Source: Hymenobacter rubidus
GTDB lineage: Bacteria; Bacteroidota; Bacteroidia; Cytophagales; Hymenobacteraceae
Assembly (NCBI RefSeq): GCF_016734815.1
Contig: NZ_JAERQF010000035.1
Location: 1-56,312 of the forward strand
Length of the DNA: 56,312 nucleotides
Direction of reading: 5' to 3'
Translations under genes and position numbers: made by a program
In this document: positions 7,009 to 15,135 of the stretch, in pieces
How the letters are laid out: the number at the start of each line of letters is the position of its first letter
Numbering within the stretch: position 1 is the stretch's first letter
The notes under the pieces: generated by a model
Seen by the model: only the letters and a program-made list of their open reading frames with translations
The model's database searches: none
What the model was told of the DNA's origin: nothing

Positions 7009-8370
7009 ATGTCCTCAACGCGTACTACGCCTCCATTGCCGGCTTCCTCGCCCGCCGAAAAGCTTGCGCTGAGCGTCGTTGCCGGAGGACTGCTGACGCT
7101 GCTCCTTGCGCTGGCTGACGCCGACCCGGCCCGCCAGCAACGCTGGTTTTATTTGGCCCTGGGCCTGCTCGGTAGCGGCATGCTGGCCTGGAGTTGGCTG
7201 AAATATGGCCGGCACCCGGCCGGCGTGCAGCAGCACAGCCTGTGGCTGCGGGCCAGCACCAGCCGCGGGGCCGTGGCCTGGGTCACGGGCCTGGTGCTCA
7301 CGGGCTTCTACGTGGTGCTCTACTGGTTCAGCAACGACGACGGCCACGGCCATTTCGGCCCGCTCAACAACCTGGTACACGCCCTCGACGGGTTCAGCCG
7401 CGCCTTGCGCGCCCGGCCGGCCGACCAATGGTTTCTCTACGGCACCTTCTACACCCTGGCCGTGCTGCTGATGGGCGTCCGGGCGCTGTGGAAATACCGC
7501 CACTCGCGCTACCAGCTTATCCGCACCGCGTCGGTGATGTTTTTTCAGCTGGGGTTTGCGTTTTTGCTGCCGGGGCTGCTCCAGTTTTTTCAACAGCCGG
7601 AGTTTTACTTCACGTATTTCTGGCCGCTGAAGTACGACTACCTGTTTCCGGGCACCGTCACGTCTTTGCTGCAAAAGGGCGGGCTGGGCGTGTTCATGGT
7701 ATTTTGGGGGGCGGCAATGTCGCTGCTGGCCACCCCGGTGCTCACCTATTTTTTTGGCAAGCGCTGGTACTGCTCCTGGGTGTGCGGCTGCGGCGGCCTG
7801 GCCGAAACCGCCGGCGACCCCTACCGCCAGCTGGCCGACAAAAGCCGTGCCGCCTGGCGCTGGGAAGTGCGCATCATCTACCCCGTACTGGTCCTGATTG
7901 TCGTTATTACGGTGCTGCTATGGGTGCATTTTGCCACCGGCAGCACCTTGCTGGGCGCAGCCGGCGGCGTGGCCGCCAAATGGTACGGCTTCGTTATCGG
8001 CTCGGTGTTTTCGGGCGTCATTGGCGTGGGTTTCTACCCCATCATGGGGGCGCGGGTGTGGTGCCGTTTTGGCTGCCCCATGGCGGCTTACCTGGGCCTG
8101 CTGCAAAAGCATTTTTCGCGCTTCCGCATCAGCACCAACGGCGCCCAGTGCATCTCGTGCGGCAACTGCTCCAACGTGTGCGAAATGGGTATCGACGTGA
8201 AGCAGTACGCCCAGCGCGGCGAGCCCATCATCCGGGCCTCGTGCGTGGGCTGCGGCATGTGCAGCACGGCCTGCCCCCGCGGCGTGCTCAACCTGGAAAA
8301 TGGCCCACGCGAGGGCCGCTACCAAGGGTCGCAGCTGATTCACGCGGACTCGCTGCGGATATTAAGCTAG
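7009..8370 (+). CDS. NapH/NosR/CcoG-like polyferredoxin membrane protein
   Basis: The 453-residue protein has about six to seven membrane segments in the first 350 residues and two bacterial-type 4Fe-4S ferredoxin motifs at the C-terminus: CISCGNCSNVC (381-391) and CVGCGMCSTAC (412-422), each followed by the usual Cys/Pro context. Two more Cys motifs sit at membrane boundaries: CSWVCGC (255-261) and CRFGCP (352-357). Both are hallmarks of the NapH/NosR/RdxA(CcoG) group, where they mark the ends of helices near the clusters. Such proteins move electrons between the quinone pool or a cytosolic donor and an acceptor. Here the donor is likely the FAD oxidoreductase encoded first in the unit. The ATG at 7009 is preferred over a TTG 18 bp upstream. 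Confidence 0.88.
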   Translation: MSSTRTTPPLPASSPAEKLALSVVAGGLLTLLLALADADPARQQRWFYLALGLLGSGMLAWSWLKYGRHPAGVQQHSLWLRASTSRGAVAWVTGLVLTGFYVVLYWFSNDDGHGHFGPLNNLVHALDGFSRALRARPADQWFLYGTFYTLAVLLMGVRALWKYRHSRYQLIRTASVMFFQLGFAFLLPGLLQFFQQPEFYFTYFWPLKYDYLFPGTVTSLLQKGGLGVFMVFWGAAMSLLATPVLTYFFGKRWYCSWVCGCGGLAETAGDPYRQLADKSRAAWRWEVRIIYPVLVLIVVITVLLWVHFATGSTLLGAAGGVAAKWYGFVIGSVFSGVIGVGFYPIMGARVWCRFGCPMAAYLGLLQKHFSRFRISTNGAQCISCGNCSNVCEMGIDVKQYAQRGEPIIRASCVGCGMCSTACPRGVLNLENGPREGRYQGSQLIHADSLRILS

Positions 8371-8381
8371 ATTTTAGTCAA

Positions 8382-8945
8382 TTACCCGCGTTGTTCCCTA
8401 CGCTTTAAATGAAGCTCAATCATTCTCGTGTCTTCATCACTCCAAATAAAGCTCTGAATATTTTCCACCTGAATTACTGTCAACCCATCATCCTCGCCGT
8501 ATTCTGTGTAGCACTCCACAAGTATCTCCTGCTCTGTAAACTGCCGGATGTAGCCATATAAGTCATGCCCAATTTTGGTAGTGAGAAACACTAATTGCTG
8601 TGCTTCCTTGGCCCGGCCCAACAATAATGGAATACTCAGGTACTCCTGCTCCATGAAGGATGGCGATTTTAACCCTGCGTATACTTTGTCAAGGTTGTCT
8701 TCCTTGAGTTCGATGTTCCGAATGTACCGGTCATCAAAATCAAGTTGGTAGATATCTACCATATCATACGATTGAATGCCCGTTTGCATTCCGTCACGAT
8801 TTATGACTCGGAGCATCAAGAGCTCATCGCTGAAACTAATAATATAACCTACTGAGAATCTGTCACCAGTTCGGCTAGTACGCACACCAAGCATGCGTTT
8901 CTCCTTCTGTGCACGCGTTATGATACCTGAAAACAAATCAGCCAT
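8382..8945 (-). CDS. Hypothetical cytosolic protein, low GC
   Basis: The 187-residue product (MADLFSGIITRAQKEKRMLG...) has no signal peptide or membrane segment. It is mainly beta with many acidic residues, and contains a repeated theme: a short strand describing a response (VGYIISFSDELLMLRVIN at about 33-50; GYIRQFTEQEILVECY at about 131-146), suggesting two Sm/PRC-barrel-like halves, which is my reading rather than a known family. The coding region is visibly richer in A and T (about 40% GC) than its neighbours, so it may be an acquired gene. It is convergent with the polyferredoxin gene (11 bp apart). Confidence 0.6.
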   Translation of the reverse strand: MADLFSGIITRAQKEKRMLGVRTSRTGDRFSVGYIISFSDELLMLRVINRDGMQTGIQSYDMVDIYQLDFDDRYIRNIELKEDNLDKVYAGLKSPSFMEQEYLSIPLLLGRAKEAQQLVFLTTKIGHDLYGYIRQFTEQEILVECYTEYGEDDGLTVIQVENIQSFIWSDEDTRMIELHLKRREQRG

Positions 8946-9026
8946 TGAGAGTAGAATCGGTGTTAAGTGATGGATTTGAAATCAATTGCTCATTCTAAAT
9001 AATTGACAGTCAATAAACCGACTCGC

Positions 9027-9034
9027 CAAAAGTA
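9027..9034 (-). promoter_or_regulatory. Bacteroidota-type -7 promoter box
   Basis: On the minus strand the box reads TACTTTTG, an exact TAnnTTTG match, about 82 bp before the ATG of the low-GC hypothetical gene. No clear -33 TTG is present at the expected distance. Confidence 0.4.
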
Positions 9035-9061
9035 AGGATTCTGCCAGTATAGTGTTCCGCT

Positions 9062-10054
9062 TTACTCCAAAAACCCTAGCAGCGCTTTATAAAACTGCGC
9101 CGGCGCTTCCAAATGCGGAATGTGGCCCACGTTCGGAATTTCTACCAGCTTCGCGCCATTTATCTGGGCGGCGATGCGGCGGCCCAGCGCCGGGTACTGG
9201 CCCATTTGGGCCAGTGTTTTCGGGTCTTTGATGAGGGCCTTGCCCACCACCGTGCGGTCGGCCTGACCGATGATGAGCAGCGCGGGCACGGCGAGGCGGC
9301 CAAATTCATAGCACACCGGCTGCTGGTAAATCATGTCGAAGGTGAGGGCATTGGCGCGGGCTACTTTGGGAAAATCGGGGCTGCGGGTTTGGCCGGCCAG
9401 GGGCAGCAGCCACTGGTCGTGGGCCGCCGGGTAGCCATTGGGATAGTAGGTGGCGTGGTATTTCCGCATGCTGGCTTCGGTGCTTTTTAGCTCGGTGGCC
9501 TCGGCTTGGTCGACGGATTGGAAGGGCACGCCCACGCGGTAGTCTTCCAGCCCGATGGGGTTTTCGAGCACCAGCTTTTCGGTGGTTTCGGGGTAGAGCA
9601 GGGCGAAGCGAGTAGCCAGCATGCCGCCCATACTGTGGCCCACGATGACGGCTTTTTTCATGCCGAGCGTATCGAGCAGCTGCTTGGTATTGCGCGCCAG
9701 CTGATGAAACGAGTAATGAATGTCGGCTTTGCCGGACTTGCCAAAGCCAATCTGGTCGGGCACCACCACCCGAAACCCGGCCGCCGTGAGCACCTTAACG
9801 GTTTCGCGCCAATACGCGCCGAAGAAATTCTTGCCGTGCAGCAGCACCACTGTGCGGCCGTTGGCTTTGGCAGCAGAAGCCGGGATGTCCATGTAGGCCA
9901 TGCGCAGCGCCTGCCCTTCCAACTTCAGCGGCAGGTATTTTACTGGAAATGGGTACTCATAGCCATCCAGCGTGGCGTTGAGAACGGTGGGCTGGGCCGA
10001 GGCCACGCGGGTGGCCAGCAGCAAAACAAAGAACAACAGCAGGAAACGAAACAT
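9062..10054 (-). CDS. Secreted alpha/beta hydrolase
   Basis: The 330-residue protein starts MFRFLLLFFVLLLATRVASA, a signal peptide, so it acts in the periplasm or outside. The alpha/beta-hydrolase landmarks are in order: oxyanion-hole HGKNF, nucleophile elbow GHS(141)MGG, acid Asp266 in IIGQADRTV, and catalytic His311 in VGHIPHLE. Family members are esterases, lipases, epoxide hydrolases or haloperoxidases; substrate is not predictable here. A longer open frame up to 10249 runs through a palindromic repeat (10102-10175) and is rejected because the signal peptide would be internal. It precedes nothing obvious: the next gene in the same direction is the peroxiredoxin, 250 bp upstream. Confidence 0.88.
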   Translation of the reverse strand: MFRFLLLFFVLLLATRVASAQPTVLNATLDGYEYPFPVKYLPLKLEGQALRMAYMDIPASAAKANGRTVVLLHGKNFFGAYWRETVKVLTAAGFRVVVPDQIGFGKSGKADIHYSFHQLARNTKQLLDTLGMKKAVIVGHSMGGMLATRFALLYPETTEKLVLENPIGLEDYRVGVPFQSVDQAEATELKSTEASMRKYHATYYPNGYPAAHDQWLLPLAGQTRSPDFPKVARANALTFDMIYQQPVCYEFGRLAVPALLIIGQADRTVVGKALIKDPKTLAQMGQYPALGRRIAAQINGAKLVEIPNVGHIPHLEAPAQFYKALLGFLE

Positions 10055-10101
10055 TCGGCAACGACTTGGTGCGGTTAGCGCGGTGTCGGGGTTGGTGTAG
10101 C

Positions 10102-10175
10102 GTAGCGCGAACGTTGTCGTTCGCGTCCCCGCGCCGCCAGCTCGTTCTGGCACGCGAACGACAACGTTCGCGCTA
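10102..10175. repeat. Family D palindromic element (GCGAACGTTGTCGTTCGC)
   Basis: Outer arms GTAGCGCGAACGTTGTCG and its complement lie at the ends; each arm is itself the small palindrome GCGAACGTTGTCGTTCGC. The loop is about 25 bp. It sits immediately upstream of the alpha/beta hydrolase start and creates a false in-frame extension of that gene. A relative with a different core is at 46983-47118. Confidence 0.88.
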
Positions 10176-10304
10176 CTGACCGCACGGACACTGACTTCGA
10201 AACGGCTGTAGCTGCTACGCATCCTAACCCCATTCTGCCCACAGCCCACCAGAATTCATGACGTAATTGCCGGTTGAGTGCTAGCCAGCGCTTTCTAGGT
10301 GAAG

Positions 10305-10763
10305 CTACATCGGCAGTCCTTTCAGCACTTCTTTGGCATTGCTCACATGGTCGGTAGCCCCGCTCAACGAGTTGAAGATGTATTGGATAACACCGTTCTT
10401 ATCAATGACAAACGTAACGCGGCCGGGCAGCAAACCCAGCAGGGCGCGGGGCACTTCGTAAAGCTTGCGCACGTTGCCGTCGGTATCGGCCAGCAGCTCG
10501 AAGGGCAGGCGGTGTTTCTGGGCAAATTTCTGGTGCGACTTTTCACTGTCGGAGCTGATGCCGATGACTTCGGCGCCGAGTTCTTTGAAGTCTTCGTATT
10601 GGTCGCGAAACGAACAGGCTTCGGCGGTGCAACCAGGGGTATCGTCCTTGGGGTAGAAGTATAGCACGATGGCTTTCTGACCTTTATAGCGGGAAAGGGT
10701 AAACGTTTCGCCGTTGGTTGCAACCAACGAAAAGTCCGGGGCCGGCGCTCCAATTTTCAGCAT
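10305..10763 (-). CDS. bcp: Peroxiredoxin, BCP type
   Basis: The 152-residue protein is full length for bacterioferritin-comigratory-protein peroxiredoxins. The peroxidatic Cys45 is in DDTPGC(45)TAEAC(50), with the resolving Cys50 five residues later as in Escherichia coli BCP. The start MLKIGAPAPDFSL is typical; a longer frame to 10826 lacks homology. It reduces peroxides using thioredoxin in the cytosol. It is transcribed divergently from the carbohydrate cluster, with 309 bp between the start codons. Confidence 0.94.
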   Translation of the reverse strand: MLKIGAPAPDFSLVATNGETFTLSRYKGQKAIVLYFYPKDDTPGCTAEACSFRDQYEDFKELGAEVIGISSDSEKSHQKFAQKHRLPFELLADTDGNVRKLYEVPRALLGLLPGRVTFVIDKNGVIQYIFNSLSGATDHVSNAKEVLKGLPM

Positions 10764-10924
10764 GAGTAGTGGGGGTGATAATTCAAAAAGACGGATATAC
10801 GCCAAAACGTCTTGTGCAACCACCAACCTCCGCCGTAGTTTCAGCCCCGCCGCCGGCCCAGCCCCATGCTAACATCCTACAACAAGATGCGAAAGGCCCG
10901 TACGAGTTCGATGAAGGGCATTTC

Positions 10925-10932
10925 TACATTTG
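10925..10932 (+). promoter_or_regulatory. -7 promoter box upstream of the plus-strand carbohydrate cluster
   Basis: TACATTTG matches TAnnTTTG exactly; TTCG at 10907 is a weak -33 candidate at an 18 bp offset. A start of transcription near 10940 would give a leader of about 130 nt before the GH78 gene. Nothing else was found in the 10764-11072 gap. Confidence 0.45.
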
Positions 10933-11072
10933 TCAACAGCCCTGCGCCATGAATAAATACATTGGGACGGGGAATGCACGCATCAGCAGAAATATCGAAC
11001 ATTTTTGCCGCTTTATTCAGCAAAAATCCTGATTCAGAGACCCTAAAAAGGGCAAAGTTGAAATTCAAGGCA

Positions 11073-13889
11073 ATGCAGATACGTCGTTCCCTTTCTTTCA
11101 ATACCTCCCCATTTTTAGGCTTCTTACTTGTCCATTTTGTACTGATTTATCATCCGGGGGCTGCCCAGAAGCTCGCCGTTGCGGCGCTGAAATGCGAGTA
11201 CCAACCCCATCCGCTGGGCGTGCAAACCGCCCAGCCAACGCTAAGCTGGGAACTGCGCGCCGACCGCCGCAACGTGCGGCAAACCGCCTACCAGATTTTG
11301 GTAGCCGACAGCCGCCAGAGCCTGGACAAGAACGTGGGCAATGCGTGGGATACGGGCAAAATCGCCTCAAATTCCTCCATCCAGGTGCCTTACGCGGGCA
11401 AGGCCCTGCAGCCGGCCAAAACCTACTTCTGGAAGGTCAAAACCTGGGACAATCAAGGCACTGCCTCCGAATGGTCGGCCCCGGCCGAGTGGCAGATGGG
11501 CCTGCTCGCCCCCGCCGACTGGAAAGGCGCCGCCTGGATAGCCTACGACCAGCTGCCCGCCGACCGGGTAACGGTGCTGCCCGTTGATGGCAAGAAGGAT
11601 ACCTACAACGGCAACAACACGCTGCCGCTGCTGCGCAAGCGCTTTACCGCCAAAAAGCAGCCGTTCAGGGCCACGCTGTTCATCAGCGGCCTGGGACACT
11701 TCGAAACCCTGTTGAATGGCCAAAAAATCGGCAACCACTTCCTCGACCCCGGCTGGACGAAGTACGACCAGCAGGCGCAGTACGTCACGTTTGACGTGAC
11801 CAGCCTAATAAAAACCGGCCCCAATGCGCTGGGCGTCATGCTCGGCAACGGCTTCTACTACGTGCCGCCGGTGAAGGAGCGGTACCGCAAGCTCAAGGCG
11901 GCGTTCGGCTACCCGAAGCTGATTTGCCGGCTGGCGCTGGACTACGCCGACGGCTCGCACCAGAACGTGGTGAGCGACCCGACCTGGCGCACCGCTGCCG
12001 GCCCCATTGCCTTCAGCAGCATCTACGGCGGCGAGGACTACAATGCCGCGCTGGAGCAAGCCGGCTGGGCCACCACCACTTTTCAGGACAAAGCCTGGCG
12101 GCCCGTTGTGGCCGTGGACGGCCCGCCGCAGCTGGTAGCGCAGGAGCAGGAGCCGCTGCAGGTTTTCGATACCTTCAAGGCACAAAGCATCATGCAGGCC
12201 CAGCCCGGCAAATGGGTGTACGACTTCGGGCAAAATGCTTCGGGCATCATCGAAATCCAGGTGAAAGGCCAGCGCGGCGACACCGTGCGCATTACACCGG
12301 CCGAACTGCTGGGGCCCGATAAAACGGTGACCCAGAAGAATACCGGGCGCGGCTTTTATTTCACATACATCCTGAAAGGCAGCGGTGAGGAAACCTGGCG
12401 CCCCCGCTTCACTTACTATGGCTTCCGCTACGCGCAGGTAGAGGGCGGAGTGCCGAAGGGCCAGCCCAATCCGAAGAACAGGCCCGAAATCCTGCGTCTG
12501 ACGGCGCTGCACACCCGCAATGCGGCGGCCGGCGTAGGCGATTTTTCGTGCTCCAACGACTTGCTTAACCGCACCCATACGCTGATTGACTGGGCCATCA
12601 AAAGCAACCTGGCCAGCGTGATGACCGACTGTCCGCACCGCGAAAAGCTGGGCTGGCTGGAACAAACTCACCTCATGGGCGGCTCGCTGCGCTACGGCTA
12701 CGACATCGCCACGCTCTGCCGCAAGACCCTGGCCGACATGCGCGCTTCGCAAACAGCCGACGGGCTGGTACCTGAAATCGCGCCGGAGTACGTGAAGTTT
12801 GAGTGGGGCGGCGACATGTTCCGCGACTCGCCGGAGTGGGGCAGCGCCAGCATCATCCTGCCCTGGTACGTGTACCAATGGTACGGCGACCGCCGGGTGC
12901 TGGCCGAGAACTACGACATGATGCGGCGCTACGTGGCCTATCTCGGCACCAAGGCGCAGGACCACATTCTCACGCAGGGCCTGGGCGATTGGTACGACCT
13001 CGGCCCCAAGCCGCCGGGCGTGTCGCAGCTCACGCCCATGGGCGTAACCGGCACGGCGACTTATTATTACGACCTCACCATCCTGGCCAGCGTCGCCCGG
13101 CTGCTAGGCAAAACCGATGAGGCGGCTGGCTACGAGCAGCTGGGCACGGACGTGAAAGCGGCCTTCAACGCGAAGTTTTTCGACCCCGCCACCCGGCAGT
13201 ATGCCACCGGCAGCCAGACGACCAACGCCCTGGCCGTGTACATGGGCCTGGTGGCGCCGGCCGATAAAGCGGCCGTGGTGGAAAACATCGTGCAGGAGCT
13301 GCGCACCCACGATAACCGCCTCACCGCCGGCGACATCGGCTACCGCTACCTGCTGCGCGTGCTGGAAGACGCGGGCCGCTCCGACGTGATTTTTGCGATG
13401 AACAACCGCGCCGACGTGCCCGGCTACGGCTACCAGCTGGCCCACGGCGCCACGGCCCTCACCGAATCGTGGGCCGCGTTGCCCACAGTGTCGAACAACC
13501 ACCTCATGCTGGGGCATTTGATAGAGTGGCTTTACAGCGGCTTGGGCGGCATCAGGCCAGCCGAGGGGTCGGTGGCGTTCGATAAAATTGACATCCGGCC
13601 CGAGCCGGTGGGCGACGTGACCAGCGCCAAGGCCAGCCACCTCTCGCCCTACGGCCTGATTGCGACGAGTTGGAAAAAGTCGGCCAGTGGCTTCGAGCTG
13701 ACGGTGACCATTCCGGCCAACACCGTGGCTACCATTTATCTGCCCGCCACCGCTTCGGCGCGCATTACCGAAGGCGGACAGCCGCTGGAGAAGCACCCGG
13801 AGCTAGAACCGTTGGGCATTGCGGAGGGGCGCGCGCGCATCAAGGCCGGTTCGGGGACTTACCATTTTGAGGTTGGCTCAACCTTGTAA
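11073..13889 (+). CDS. GH78 alpha-L-rhamnosidase (A)
   Basis: The 938-residue secreted enzyme has a signal peptide ending HPGAAQ (about residue 32). Domains follow the GH78 order: a fibronectin/Ig-like N domain (about 35-160), carbohydrate-binding-like beta sandwich domains (about 170-490), the (alpha/alpha)6 catalytic barrel (about 495-840) and a C-terminal beta domain. The catalytic stretch is DCPHREKLGWLEQTH, with Asp519 and Glu524 at the family positions; in place of the usual GD after the Trp it has LE (Leu529-Glu530). It removes terminal alpha-L-rhamnose from glycans. The ATG at 11073 is chosen because it begins the signal peptide; the frame opens 111 bp earlier. It is the first gene of the plus-strand run and is only 4 bp from the next gene. 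Confidence 0.93.
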   Translation: MQIRRSLSFNTSPFLGFLLVHFVLIYHPGAAQKLAVAALKCEYQPHPLGVQTAQPTLSWELRADRRNVRQTAYQILVADSRQSLDKNVGNAWDTGKIASNSSIQVPYAGKALQPAKTYFWKVKTWDNQGTASEWSAPAEWQMGLLAPADWKGAAWIAYDQLPADRVTVLPVDGKKDTYNGNNTLPLLRKRFTAKKQPFRATLFISGLGHFETLLNGQKIGNHFLDPGWTKYDQQAQYVTFDVTSLIKTGPNALGVMLGNGFYYVPPVKERYRKLKAAFGYPKLICRLALDYADGSHQNVVSDPTWRTAAGPIAFSSIYGGEDYNAALEQAGWATTTFQDKAWRPVVAVDGPPQLVAQEQEPLQVFDTFKAQSIMQAQPGKWVYDFGQNASGIIEIQVKGQRGDTVRITPAELLGPDKTVTQKNTGRGFYFTYILKGSGEETWRPRFTYYGFRYAQVEGGVPKGQPNPKNRPEILRLTALHTRNAAAGVGDFSCSNDLLNRTHTLIDWAIKSNLASVMTDCPHREKLGWLEQTHLMGGSLRYGYDIATLCRKTLADMRASQTADGLVPEIAPEYVKFEWGGDMFRDSPEWGSASIILPWYVYQWYGDRRVLAENYDMMRRYVAYLGTKAQDHILTQGLGDWYDLGPKPPGVSQLTPMGVTGTATYYYDLTILASVARLLGKTDEAAGYEQLGTDVKAAFNAKFFDPATRQYATGSQTTNALAVYMGLVAPADKAAVVENIVQELRTHDNRLTAGDIGYRYLLRVLEDAGRSDVIFAMNNRADVPGYGYQLAHGATALTESWAALPTVSNNHLMLGHLIEWLYSGLGGIRPAEGSVAFDKIDIRPEPVGDVTSAKASHLSPYGLIATSWKKSASGFELTVTIPANTVATIYLPATASARITEGGQPLEKHPELEPLGIAEGRARIKAGSGTYHFEVGSTL

Positions 13890-13893
13890 TCGC

Positions 13894-15027
13894 ATGAAAA
13901 TCAAACTCGCTTCTCTTCTGCTACTTGGTGGCCTTTGCCAATCGGCTTGGGGGCAAAAACCGCTGCCTACTACCGTGCCTGCTGCCGAGATGCAGAAGGT
14001 GTACGAGGAGGTGAAAACGCCTTACAAATACGGCCTGGTGCTCGTCACCGACGACAACCGAAAGAAGATGGATTGCCCCAGCGTATTCCGCAAAAACGGG
14101 CAGTGGTGGATGACCTACATCATCTACGACGGGCGGGGCTACGAAACCTGGCTGGCCCAGAGCAAGGACTTGCTGAAGTGGGAGACGAAAGGTAAAATCC
14201 TGCCTTTCAGCGATACGACCGACTGGGACACCAACCAGAAAGCCGGCTACGTGGCCCTGCAGGACCCCAAGTGGGGTGGCAGCTACGAGTGGCAGCCCTA
14301 CCAGGGCCGGTACTGGCTGTCGTACTTCGGCGGCAACTCGCGGGGCTACGAAAAGGGCCTGCTGTCCATCAGCCTGGCCTCGACGGACAAGGACCCCACC
14401 ACCCTGCCCACCTGGCAGCGCCTGCCCAAGCCCGTGCTGCGCCCCGACGACAAAGACGTGCGCTGGTGGGAAAACCACACCATCTACAAAAGCTCGGTGG
14501 TGTGGGACAAGAGCAAGCTCACCGGCCACCCGTTCGTGATGTACTACAATGCCAACGGCGACAGCCTCAACGCCAAGCGCGGCGCCGAACGCATCGGCAT
14601 GGCCGTGAGCGACGACATGACGCACTGGCAGCGCTACCTGCGCAACCCTGTGCTGAACCACCACACCGGCATCACCGGCGACGCCTACCTGCAGAAAATG
14701 GACAACGGCCTGTGGGTCATGTTCTACTTCGGCGCCTTCTACCCCGGCGTGAAGGGCGCCGTGAACCGCTTCGCCTGCTCCTACGACCTCACCCACTGGA
14801 CTGACTGGACCGGCGCGAATTTGATTGAGCCCTCCGAGCCTTATGATGAGCTGTTTGCCCACAAGTCCTTCGTGCTGAAATACAAAGGTGTGGTGTACCA
14901 CTACTACTGCGCCGTGAACAAGGCCGACCAGCGCGGCATCGCCGTGGCCACGTCGACGGATATGGGCAAGAGTACGGTAGCCTTCATTGCGCCGCCGGTG
15001 AAGAAACCGAAAGAAGCTAAAAAATGA
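13894..15027 (+). CDS. Secreted five-bladed beta-propeller glycoside hydrolase-like protein
   Basis: The 377-residue protein has a clear signal peptide (MKIKLASLLLLGGLCQSAWG). Its repeated blades carry glycosidase-propeller themes: DCPSVFRKNGQWWMTYIIYD (about 68-87), YEWQPYQGRYWLSYFGG, RIGMAVSDDMTHWQRY and DNGLWVMFYFGAF. These resemble GH43/GH32/GH117/GH130-type five-bladed folds, in which an early Asp and a mid-protein Glu/Asp act as catalysts. I cannot assign the exact family. The gene starts 4 bp after the GH78 stop, so the two are co-translated and probably act on the same glycan. The ATG at 13894 is the one that begins the signal peptide. Confidence 0.75.
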   Translation: MKIKLASLLLLGGLCQSAWGQKPLPTTVPAAEMQKVYEEVKTPYKYGLVLVTDDNRKKMDCPSVFRKNGQWWMTYIIYDGRGYETWLAQSKDLLKWETKGKILPFSDTTDWDTNQKAGYVALQDPKWGGSYEWQPYQGRYWLSYFGGNSRGYEKGLLSISLASTDKDPTTLPTWQRLPKPVLRPDDKDVRWWENHTIYKSSVVWDKSKLTGHPFVMYYNANGDSLNAKRGAERIGMAVSDDMTHWQRYLRNPVLNHHTGITGDAYLQKMDNGLWVMFYFGAFYPGVKGAVNRFACSYDLTHWTDWTGANLIEPSEPYDELFAHKSFVLKYKGVVYHYYCAVNKADQRGIAVATSTDMGKSTVAFIAPPVKKPKEAKK

Positions 15028-15032
15028 ACGAT

Positions 15033-15125
15033 GTAGAGACGCGACACTTCGCGTCTCCCACCAGAACAACGCCATCAGGCTAAACAACATCAGCAACGAC
15101 GAGACGCGAAGTGTCGCGTCTCTAC
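15033..15125. repeat. Family B palindromic element (B1)
   Basis: Arms GTAGAGACGCGACACTTCG and the complement lie at both ends, each containing the self-palindrome GAGACGCGA-CAC-TTCGCGTCTC; the loop of about 45 bp is AT-richer. It fills the gap between the propeller gene and the first GH2 gene. A second copy is at 39045-39143. Confidence 0.92.
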
Positions 15126-15135
15126 ATTCCACCCA

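Noticed and set aside
10055..10249. N-terminal extension of the alpha/beta hydrolase
   Set aside because: The extension is translated from palindromic repeat D1 and would place the signal peptide inside the protein.
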